64,000 bases of DNA from Isoperla grammatica (taxonomy: Eukaryota > Arthropoda > Insecta > Plecoptera > Perlodidae), in NCBI GenBank assembly GCA_945910005.1, contig OX246746.1, positions 19,418,932 to 19,482,931 of the forward strand, written 5' to 3'. Numbering within the stretch: position 1 is the first letter of the stretch; the number at the start of each line of letters is the position of its first letter. The notes beneath the pieces are model-generated. The model was not told where the DNA came from, did not search any database, and worked only from the letters and a program-made list of their open reading frames with translations. The position numbers and the translations under genes were made by a program. Shown here piece after piece: positions 19,963 to 31,900 of this stretch.

Positions 19963-22900
19963 ATGATGGCGTGCACAAGAGACCACGCTAACGTCATGCG
20001 TGTCAAGGTTCAATCTGTCGTTGATCCAGGGACGTATTGGTTGATACCTGATGAAGAAGAATCATCTGCTAAGAAGATTGACCAACTTCTTACTCAGCGC
20101 ATTCGTGAATCACATTGTAAATACTTTGTGCCAATTGTGAACCAGGTGAGTTTTTGTATTTTGCATTAAAACCACTAGCATAGGCCTACTGGCTGAAGGC
20201 TATATACTACTGGGTGTTATGCCCTGATAACTAAAATACAATTGCGTTTTTAGCAAATTATACAAAACAATAAGCTATCTTAAAAACTGAAGAATTACCT
20301 GTAAGTACCGTACCATATGATGAGGTTATGACACTGATGTATAGGCCTAGCGAGAGAACCTAGGTACTGTGTTTCCAATTCAGCACCTCGAGCGGCTCAT
20401 GCCTCGAACCCATGGTCTGCAGATACCAGTCCCGAAGTTGTTACTAGAGGTGAATCAATACCATAATTTACTGATACCATACCATTCATATATTAACCGA
20501 TACCCAAACATGCTTCGCTTTTTTTCCGACATAATTACTCTTTACTTTTTAGACACGAATTCATTCAACACAAGAGTCAGACGCGTGAATTTCATAAATC
20601 AATCAATCTAAATATATACTAGGCCTACTTAAATGCTTGCAGTTCTACAACAATCACTCTAAATTTGTATTTTTTTCTTTACAGTCGGTAGCCGTCATGG
20701 ATCCCACCACTAATTTGTGGCACAGAGGCGAAGTGACAACAATTTTCGTCTCAGGAAATAACAATAGATATGCGGTGTTTCTAGTTGACTATGGGATAGA
20801 AATAAGAGTAGCTCACAATTTAGTGTGTGAACTCCCTACAGATGAAATATTTGAATCCCCTTATCACGCAACACAGTTTAAATTATATGGCGCTGTACCA
20901 TGCAGTAAACAAATTATCATGTGCCCGGATATGAAACTTGTATCAGGGTAAGTAGAAACATAGACATGTAATTTTATTGTGGGCACATGTCCCTCTGTGT
21001 CGTGTGTTTTAGTTGCAGGCTAAGCTCGACATGTCCCAATGTTTGTCGATAACTTATCGTTTCAATGAAATTTGTTGATGATGGGATGAGTTGATAAGAT
21101 TTGATGTCATGGTTTGTGTCTGTGTACGCTCACCGCCTCAGCGATTGGTCTGTTACGCCACGTCTACTGAATCATGACGTCACAGCCACCTGTACGCATT
21201 TCAGATCCCCGAGTTGAAACTTCAATAGATGCGACCACATTAAACCTATTTAAAAATTTATTTTTTGCTTAAGACTTGCATTAATATAGGTACTTTTTGT
21301 ATCTGATACTATTAAACTAAGTGCTTTAACAAAAAAAATCATACGTGTGTTGCCTATTATGTGCAAAACAGCGTTCTTGATATGATTGGGCGTTTGTGAT
21401 ACAAATGTTCACTATGTTTACGTTTCATGTCATTCCCCATTTTTGCAGCATATAGCCAAATGATTGTGGAAGTTTCAGATGATTTTTATCAATGAAATCT
21501 ATTCCAAAACACAAAAGTTAATGTGATTCTATGTAGAAAATGGTATCCAACTTGATGGAACCTTTAAAAATCATCTGAAAATTCCCTATTGAATGGAAAT
21601 TGACTGTCATAGTGTGTAAAATGTGCAGATGACCGTTATTTATCTGCATTGCTAGTAACCTTCCAACCACCCCTAGGGTATTAACCCATTGGCATGATTT
21701 GCCATACTCTATACTCTTCATAATGCAAATGTGTTTAAAAGCTACCTTGTGATGTTACATCATGCCATTAAATTCAACTCTATATGTTCACCATTTTGTA
21801 GATATATCGTAGGGTCGTTTCAAGGCAATGTAATATTAATTATATAGCTAATCACAAATTTTAAATTAAAGTAACAATCTGTTGCTGTTTTTGTCTTACT
21901 TAACTACTTATTATGCCGTAATAAGATGTTTTTTTACGCTAAATACTTGATATTTACACTCTTAATAATAATAACTACTGTAGTGATGTGGATTACATGC
22001 AAAAATAAGAGTTGTTCAGAAGCAAGGTCAGAAAAGGAAAATGTTGGCTGTGTTTTCCTGTTTGGGCCTAAAATCTCAAATCAAGAGACAGATCTATTTG
22101 ATTTGCCAAATTTACAATAAAAATGCCCATCCAACTTGGAGCCTAAAATGGCATATGCTTTGAAAATTGCTAATGGCTGGCTCATGGTGCACGGCTTTAA
22201 AGTCAATGTCAGAAAAACCTTTTGCACCTACTATTTCACGATGAGCTGATCAATTTACCGACTTGACATCTTTATCAAGGGGCACAAAATTGAACAAGAT
22301 GACAAGATGAAGTATCACGGTGCAATTCTTGACTCTAAACTGACTTGAAAACATCATTTTGAGGCGGCAGCAGAAAAAAGCAGAAGCAGAATCAGAAAAG
22401 AGTGGCTGGAGTCTTATGGGGAGCCAAAATTGAAACCCTGAAATTGACTTACACGAGCTATGTCCTGCCAGCCATGGAATATAGTAGGCCCTATAGATTT
22501 TTTTCCAACAGTTGCTGACCAACAAATGCAGATAATTAACCGAGTCCAGAACCAAGCCCTGCGTCTCATTACTGGCGGAGTCAAAACCACCCCGACTGAC
22601 GCTATGGCAGTCTTGGGGACGCTACTTTTAAAAAGAAGCATGCTTCCGCTACAGCTAGTTTGCTTAAAAAAATAGCGACGCTATTTTTTCGCTACAGCAA
22701 TTAAAAAAGTAGCGTCGCTAAACTCGCGCTCTTTTCAAAATGAAGCGCGCTACATTTTCGCTACAATTACGTCACGTTGGCCGCACGTCAGATTCTGATA
22801 TCTTGAACTTGTCTCGCTTACCTTTACGTGCACGCGGATGTTGTATGACGACGATGCCGACACCGAAATGGTTTTCAGTCAATAGTTTTCACTTTCGGGA

Positions 22901-25900
22901 TGCACATTTTACACTGCACGATTTAGGTTTTAGTGCCTTCTTTGCCTGGGCCCTTGTATGCAAAATACTTTTCGTATGCCGGCCACGGCAAAGATTTAAG
23001 ATTTTCAAAACACTCGGACTCTTCTTCATCAGAAGACATGGTAAATGTAACGTAAATAGCGAGATATTTACACAAAACAAAATTTCACAGTTAAAAAAAA
23101 AAAGCACAAGCACAGCACAGGGCGTTACACGTAGTAAACACAACGCTCGCTCGCAGTCGTACTGTATCTCACTTCACCCTTCAACACAAGACACTGACCG
23201 CTGGACAGAGAAGAGGCTGCGGACAACACTATTGTCAAGAGATGGTACCGTTAGAACCCGAGCGAGGGTGGCAAACCTGCTTTTGCGGTTTTGTGACAGG
23301 GGTTGGGGAGGGGGGAGATTCCTACCGTACAATGACCTCTCGAAACGAGGCCACAGGGACAAAAAAACTCCGTCAAAGTGAGGGATGTTTTGCTTTCACT
23401 GTAATGTCAACAACATTATAGAAAACAAATTGGAATAGCCTACTTATAACGCTCCCGATTTTAAAATTTTCCAGTAGCGAAATATGTGCGCTTGTTTCAC
23501 GCTACAGCTACGCACAAAATGTAGCATGCTTCCGCTACAACTACATTGAAAACAATTGTAGCGCGCTTCAAGCCACGCTTCTAATAAATGTAGCATGCTG
23601 CAAGTAGCGCGCTACTTTCAGCGCGCTTTTCCCCAAGACTGCGCTATGGAATGGTATTGCCAGGTTGAGCCCCTGAAGCTAAGGCTGGAACAGCACCTGA
23701 GCTGAATGGCACATTCAGCTCCACAAAAAACTGGTGCGTCTCGACCCGATTTCTGGCAGAATCCAACCACCTCCAGGAAGAAGGCCCATGCAAACTTTGC
23801 TGAGACTCTGAATGTGAATTTATTTATTTTATTTTATTTAAAGTCTGCCCAGGAATTCTGGAAACAGTGCGACTTCCCTTGGAAGTCCCACCTCAGGCTA
23901 GTCTGCCTGACACATCAAATCAGCTCGCACCAAAACTAAAAATTGATGGAATCAAGAAAAAGGAAGACCTCTACCAAAAAGAGTTCAAAAATCTTTCAGA
24001 AGCCCACTTGAAGAAGCACTTCCCTCTCAATGAGTGGGTGCATATTTTCACTGATGGCTCCCAAGATAAAACCACCAATCGCTCCGGTTATGGCGTTCAC
24101 TGCCTCTTTTTCGAGAAGGCAACACCTCTTGGAGCCGGCACGACACAATTTGGTGCTGAAGTGGCAGCACTTGCTAGGGCAGCTCAGAAGACTGCAGACA
24201 CACCAGCCTTTCCTCTCAACAAAAGTAAATTTGTCATCCTGAGCAATAGCATCTCAGCTATGCAGTTCCATCTTTAAAGTAGCAAACTTCCACCCTGATG
24301 CGCTGCTCTTCAAAAACTCTCTCACCAGCCTCCGTCAGCAAGACAAAATCCTTGAGGTTCAATGGATTCCCAGTCACTGCAAAAAGCTGACTTCTTAGCC
24401 AAAAGCGGCACAAAAAAAGATCCCCCACCAGCTCTTTCTATATCTTACAACCAAGAAAAAAGGAAGATGAAGTCGGCGATGAGAAAGATCTATGAAGACA
24501 CTAAAGAAGAGGCAGGTAGAACAAAAACTTGGTGGAACGAGATAAAAAAAAGGGCCAGACAAAAAGTGGTCTCGTAAAACAGCTACAGCCCAATTTCGCG
24601 TTGCAACTGGACATGATGTTCTTCAACACCATTTGAACCGTTTTAACATTACGACTGAACCGACCATCTGCAAATTATGTAATTTTGAACCCCAAGACAG
24701 AGCACACCTTTTTAGGTGTGCCGCACTTCAAAGTGACATTGACTCTGGGCAATGATCTGGGCAGGTCAGAAAAAGAAGCCATTTTATATTGGATAGCAAG
24801 GAAGAAGAATGGCTGAGAAAGCCATCTCTGTATAGGGGGGGGGGGGGGGGGGCGATTAAAATTCAACATAAATACTTTGATGGATTTTTTTCGGTACGTG
24901 ATTAGAATGACGTTTGATATGAGCTGAGCTGGTTCCAGATTGGTGAAGAATTTTGCTATGCTGCGGGAGTCATATTATAGCTTTTCAAGAACACATGCAG
25001 CTCATGAAACAACGAAAAACGCGTAAACGAAAGGCGTTTGTTAGGATACTTTGGACTTCAGAAACCCTCATGTAGGCGTAGACTATCCATTTTGTACTTT
25101 ATTAGGTGTATTATTAGTATTAGTATTATTATAATCAGGCCTTTATTTGCAAGATAATACAAATTCCTTTCTTATTTGTTCAGTACTAGGTCTATGTCAT
25201 AAACATGTAGAGCTATCTACGTTGCACATTTCATGTTAGGACATTCGAAGAACTCCATTTTGATTTTTTTGTTACAGCATTTCAAAGGAATGGGATCCGA
25301 TAGCATATACTTATGTAGAAGATAAAGCAAAAGCTGCTACAACAATATACATGTATCGAATGAAAGGCGTTGAAATTTGTGTTGAAGATAAAATTCACGC
25401 TGATCTCCATTTAGTCATTGGTGGTCAGTGCATCAGCTTGCTCGACGATATGTGTATTAATGAATATGCTATCTACGATGAGCATTTGTTCAAGAAGCGA
25501 TGCGGTATGTTAAATATGAATTTTCCCACAATAATGTATTTACTTCATCAGGCACAGTAAAACAATAGTAAAACTAGAAAGTAAAATAATTTAAAGTAAA
25601 CAGATGTTTGCCATCCTGCCTTAATATTGTAGCTATATACAACATTTTTAATTAGGCATAGTTGGGTGGTGGGTATTTGAGTATATTGTTTACTGTTTAG
25701 TTGTGTCTAGGGCTGTGCGAGTACTCGAAAAGTCGAGTTCGGTCGAGTAGTTACTACTCGACTCGAGGTGATCGAGTTTTTCATGAAAAACGAGTCGAGT
25801 TCGAGTAGTTTTGATCGACTGAGCCGCCGTACTCAACTGGTTAAAACTACCGCCAATAGGTAGCGCTAGTATCCAAAAATAGCTTAAGTATCGATTTTAT

Positions 25901-28900
25901 AATCGACTTTGAAGAAAAAGTGACCTATCGATCATTATCGAGCAGATCGATACACGCAGACCGCGCAGACGACGCTTATTTGGCCTACTATCGGCCTACT
26001 ATAGGCCATACTTCTGCAAATTTGCAAAAAGTGTCTGCGTTTTTTGTGAACTAAGTGTGGATGTTGTAGAAGTGGCAGCCAAACAAATGGAAGGGAATCT
26101 TCGAGAACCTAGGCCTACGAGATCGCTGACGCATAGGACTACTATGTTCAAAGAGCCTAGGCCTAGGCCTAGCATAGGGTAGCCTAGGTCTAGGCCCTAG
26201 GCCTAGACCCTGGTCGTAGGCCTAGGCCTAGACCTAAAAGTACCTAATCATCAAAGATATTATATTCCCTACTGATCATCATGTATTTGGAATCATTTTT
26301 AAAACGTTCCATACAACTTAAGTTCAAAATGTAATCTTTGCATTATTAACCTCAAAATGGGGAAACACTCGCCAATGGTCTCACAAAAACAAAAGTGGCC
26401 ATCTGACAACCCATCTGCAAAACAGATTACACTGTAGTTCTATTGTTTCTCTTAAAGTCTTTCTCCTGTGCCAGGTCCCCGTGTACAGTGTAGGCCATGC
26501 TTCGAGCAAAGCCCTAGCCTATCCCAAGACCCAAGACCTAGGCCAAGCCTTAGTACTTTCCTTGTCTAGATCACGTAGGCCTAGACCCAGTTGGCAGAAT
26601 TTAGCATCGTTTGAGCCTTAGGCCTAGGGAGACAATAATATTGAACAAATTCAGTATATGGTTTTAGGCCTGGCCCCAGGGACAGCTTTTAGGCCAAGGC
26701 CTAGCCTAGGTGAACTCGGCGATAGCTTAGATGGGGTCCTAGGTCTAGTCTGCCTAGTCCTCTACCGGTAGTTATTCCTTTCCTGTATCTTTTTAATATA
26801 TTCAGGCACTACTCGAAACTCGCGAGTTATTTACTACTCGAACTCGACTCGATTTGGAAAAGTGCTACTCGCACACCCCTAGTTGTGTCACATGCAAACT
26901 ATTTCCTATCCTTTTAACGGCTGCAAATTCACATAACCAATTTGTCCTAAAACTAGCCAGCATTAAGCAAAACTATAATTTTCACACAGGTGTTGAACAC
27001 TTGAACCTCATCATACATATATACAGTATGTATATAATTTGTTTGTTTTTTGGGGTTTTTTCACACGAGTAAACAGAAGTGTTCGACTCACCCAACACTG
27101 CCCGACGTTTCGGAGACGTATCATTCTCCATCATCAGAGGCCCTCCCTCTCGCGAATCTGCGATGACACTCGGCAGATTCGCGAGAGGGAGGGCCTCTGA
27201 TGATGGAGAATGATACGTCTCCGAAACGTCGGGCAGTGTTGGGTGAGTCGAACACTTCTATTTACTCGTGTGAAAAAAACCCAAAAAACAAACAAATAAT
27301 ATATATCCGCAAGAATATGAGAACTAACATATATATATAATAGGTAGAAGGATAGACCCCAACAGCTTACCTGGATCAGTGTTCTCCCCAGAGCCAGTTA
27401 ACCGGGCCGACCCGCTCGGCTAACTTTTCTGCTGACAATCAGCTTTTTCATAAACAATCGGAATTGACACCTCCATCTAGCAAACTGCAAAAGTATGTTC
27501 CTTTACACTTTGACTATCCAATGGAAAAATATACCTAATGGGCAATGGCGTGTGGGGAAATGTTGTTCAACGAAACATCAACATAGGCCTAACGTGTCAT
27601 CTATGCATGACCTCCGCTTGGCCGGCGCACACCGCTCACTGCTGATTCCTTCCCCGTGCCGTTGCTCGTGCAAATCTTCGCCAATGCTCGGTATCTCTTA
27701 ATTTTATTAAGGTGAGCTGTTTGTTCCTATAATTCTTTCCCTCTCAATACTAAGAAGTAAATAATGTTATCAAACTCAAGAGTGTTCAAGTTGTCATTGT
27801 AAACTTGTAAATCCTATTGGCCCACACAACAGAACCATGCACAAGAAAATTAATATTATTACAACAATGTTAAAAGTTGTCGGCCTTATCATTGTACCAA
27901 TAGGCGTACATACAAAAATGAAAAAGTAGTACGTGTTTGATTTAAAATAAAAAATAAAATAAGAAATGCTCTTACCACAAAAGCCACAATATAAGGTTAC
28001 CTTGAGAGGCATTTAAAAACCTCCCAAACCCACCAGAACGGATCTGATAAAAAAAAAAAATGTTTTGTGTTTACCCTGGAAATACACTACCCAACAATTA
28101 AATTCAAACAACCACTGAACTTTTTTTCTGGGGAGAACACTGCCTGAATTGTAGAGCGTTGTGGTATAGAGATAAAATACAACATATGATGGATAACACA
28201 AGTTTTCCGAGATGTTTCGGTACAAGACCTTGATCACTCGGGAGTAAGAAGACTACTGTCCCGAGTGATCAAGGTCTTGTACCGAAACGTCTCGGAAAAC
28301 TTGTGTTGTCTATTTTATATGTTGTCTTTTATCTCTATACCACAACGGTCTACAATTCAGGATTAGCTGTTGGGGTCTATCCTTCTGCCTATCATATTAC
28401 TAGCCTTTTGGCCTCTCTTTAATCCAGTTTATATATACAATACATATATATAAATAAATATATATACAATAGGCCTACATTTTGCTAAGTTCAATACTAT
28501 AGTGTTCACAATTCCCTTAAATAAATAAATTCACATTTAGAGTCTACCCACTCAGTAACAAGTCTTCTTTTTATTCTATTTCTACCATTCACTACTTGTT
28601 TACTTTGTAAGGTACTATGTATATACTCCATACCAGGCCGGCACGTCACCGGGAGATGTGGCGTTTTACTTTACAGACCCCTAATGGATTTCTAATAGCT
28701 CTCATTGCCTGGACTCTTGAACAACAACAAGCTCAATTTAAAGGAAGCCACTGCCAGGCTCAATTATCTTTTTCCACGAATAAGACGCTTATTACATCAA
28801 CATCTCGCCCCAACGTTGACAGCGCTACTCAAGGGGTCCCCTACGAACCGGTTTCTATGGTGACATGCCAGCCTGGTATAAACTAGATAGTGTCACATTA

Positions 28901-31900
28901 TTCATGAGTTACAGATGGGTTTTAAATATATGTAAATGCATTCATGTATTTGCTTGAAGAATGAGAGTATTTGTAAAATAACAAACAATAGTCTCAGGAA
29001 GGAGTTTGAAGCAAAGTCAGTGCTTTGCTGGTCGGCTACTTCACTGGCCTCAGCCAACCTGCCAAACATTTCCTAGAAGCCTCAGGGCCAGTTTCACCAA
29101 ACTTTAGTCAGGCGGTTTTCTGTTAATCAGAGATCAAAAATGGTGTCGGGTAGAAGCCACTATTCATTTTGTATGTAATGTTTGTTGAAACCATGGTAAC
29201 CAATCCGAGATTAGTAAATCGGCTGATTAAAATGTTTGGTGAATTGCGAATTCGGATCTCAGACACCACAACCTAAAGCCTGTATTACAGGGTCAAACTT
29301 TTTCATCCAACTCCTTGAATTCAAGGACAAAAGCACATCAAAAACAGTCAGTATGTAGTCAAATACAATAAAAGTAATTACTGTAACTATTTATTGATGC
29401 TTTTGTGTCCTTGAATTGGAGAAGTTGACAAAAAACTTTGACCGTGTAATACAGGTATTATGCCTGTATTACACGGAGTTTACTACAAGGTGTTTCCCAT
29501 GATGCGGTGGTCGTAGTAGCCTACAGATTTCCTACATTCCATAAAAATTAGATTATTATGGCGTTACTATGGCCGGCAAATTATATTTAGTCTGGGACGA
29601 ACTTTTCTCCCCGTAGAATCAACGTTTCTGGTTGCCATGGAAAAACAAGTTAGCCCCAGACTAAATGTTGAGCATACCGTCATAATACTGGTGTTAAAAC
29701 TAGTTCTTGATTGAACAATTTATTTTTGTTTGTTACACTAGCAGTCTGGCCCTTCGTATTTATTTTGGGACTTGGCCCATAGTTATTAATATTATGGACA
29801 CACACACATGCACACACACAAATATTTATATTATATCACACATGTATGCATTGTTTCAGGTCTTTTAAAGGATGAGATACCCAAGCAAACTCCTGCACAT
29901 CATCCCTACCCAGAGACGGAAGAAGATAGGATTTTGTTCGCAGTATGTAATTTCAATATTGTGAGAACTTAGGTGATGGGGAAGTCCAACCATTAAAACC
30001 GCGTGACAATAACGATTTTTTTTAGTAATACCTTGATTAGGGATGATAATGATATAAGTAGTAAAATCGCTAACTGGTTTAGCATTGGTAAAAATATATA
30101 AAAATACTATTCACCAAAAATAAATATTCGCATAGGATTGCATAACAAAGGAACAATGTCTCTCTTTTATCGGCAAACGAGGAGATAGGATCAGGAAAGT
30201 GGATGACCTGTCAGGTGTCTAATATTGTAATTGTGGGGGGAGGGGATGCAAAAAGCACATCTGCTGCCTATTGTCGGTGTTGTCATACGAAAACAAAGGG
30301 CTGGGAAAGTGGACGACCTTGGAACATTGGCTGTTAGCTAAAAATTAACGTGTAAAAGATTGTATGCATTGGTTGGGGTGAGATGCAAAAAGCTTTGAGA
30401 TGATAAAAACTTTGTTTGATAAATTGATACATATCTAGAAGAATACTCACCTTCACTTTTAAACATGCTATGATCCTAAAAATTGCAATTCAGTAGCAAA
30501 CTGTTACACATTTTAATAACTGAATTGAAGTATATCAATTTATGTACTAAGTACCATATTTTGATCTGTATAGCAACTTCAAACTGATACTCTAATTCTG
30601 AATGAATATGTAACTGCAACTCTGCTTTATTGTAGTACATTTTTGTTTGCTTTTAGAACGCTGCTGCTGAACGTGCTGCTGGTATAATTCCCACAACACC
30701 ACCTCCTAGGAGAGTAAGACTGTCGATCCCAACAAGGAAGAAATCGCCTGTGACACCGAAGCCATCGACTAGGAAAGAGCCTAGACTTATTCCAGCCGGA
30801 ATGAATATGCACACATCAAGACTGAAGACTAAAAGAGTAATTACTAAAAGACATGAACACAAAAGTGTCCGCAGTACCAACAGCTCAAGCACCACTGGAA
30901 AACATGCTGGGACTGAAAACTCTCCGAAGCCAACTCGGGTTGTGGACCTAAGCGAGAGCCCCAAAACTACACAGGCTGAAAACCCAACTCGGGTTGTAAT
31001 AAATGAGAGCCCCAAAACTACTCAGACGGAAAACTCTCCGAAGCCAACTCAAGTTGGAAGTGAGAGCCCCAAAACTGCCAATGACATGTCTGAACAATTG
31101 CGTACTGTAGTGAGCCCAGTAGGCCTAAGCCCTGACGCTCCATATCAATGTGTAACAGCAAGAGGACGGAGGTTCCAAGCATTATTTAAAGCTCGAGAAG
31201 CTATGAAAAAAGAAAACAATCCATACATGGAAGACGCATCGTTTGATCCCTCACTGGCTTCGTTAAATATTTCGAGCACTAATGCAAGTCCCTCGGGACT
31301 GTGCAGTGAAATTGAAACGGCACTTGACAGGAGTAACCCTAATGACTCCAACTCTGAACTTACCCCTGTAAATAGTCCCGGCTCTCTGAACAATGAGTCA
31401 CCAAGCAACACATCAAGTGGCAATGTGATAAGGAACAAATTCATAAGGTAAGTTCCTAATCTATGTATGTAGTATGTAGTTAATGAGCAGACAGGAGACA
31501 TTTGGGAACTATGTTGGAAAATGTTAATTGACAGCCCTGATGATGTCAGTTGTAGTGGCCCAGGTGTGCCTTTCAAGTGGAAGACCTGTGGTTTAATTCC
31601 CAGTTGGGGTTGAATTTTGTCTCTCTCTTCTCATGTGCCTGCAATTGGCCTATTCGGCCATCATGTGTTGTCAATTTATTTTTTGTAATTTATAAACGGC
31701 ATATAAATGGGACAAGCTTGCTGTCCTGAGAAGAAAAGAATGGCACGGAAATTAAACTTTAAAATTTTTGAACTGATTTCCACATTTTGCCACGAAAAGA
31801 GTGAAACACACACTAAAAGTTTCTATTCCATGAGTTAATTCGCGTTTCGACAAGTTTCATACACTTTCCTTCGTGATTTTGCTAAGCTCGCGTTATCAAA

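Larger units (their letters stand above)
27061..27273. repeat. Long palindrome E, 101-bp arms, 11-bp spacer
   Basis: The arms 27061-27161 and 27173-27273 are nearly perfect inverted repeats. Each carries a hammerhead-like core, so two ribozyme motifs face away from a common centre. The right arm and its downstream flank (CAAAAAACAAACAAAT, CGCAAGAATATGAGAACTAA) match the end of the Penelope-like fragment at 16460-16610. The palindrome is therefore two inverted Penelope terminal segments. Confidence 0.9.
27342..28391. repeat. Penelope-associated long hairpin F, left arm split by a hAT element
   Basis: The left arm is 27342-27376 plus 28143-28242, the right arm 28256-28391. The outer part contains GATAGACCCCAACAGCTTACC and its complement. 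The split is exactly the hAT element at 27377-28142. TACTAGCCTTTTGGCCTC follows the right arm, as after hairpin A. Confidence 0.85.

Noticed and set aside
22740..23381. 213-codon open frame
   Set aside because: It lies wholly inside a non-autonomous hAT element, shows no transposase or other domain, and has no splice or start context.
30045..30080. Full hAT insertion starting TAGGGATGATAATG
   Set aside because: It resembles the left end of the 3762 element, including AGTAGTAAAATC, but no right end was found, so it is at most a fragment.
31531..31740. Functional tRNA gene
   Set aside because: A- and B-box-like words are present, but no cloverleaf could be drawn; it was listed only as a possible SINE.
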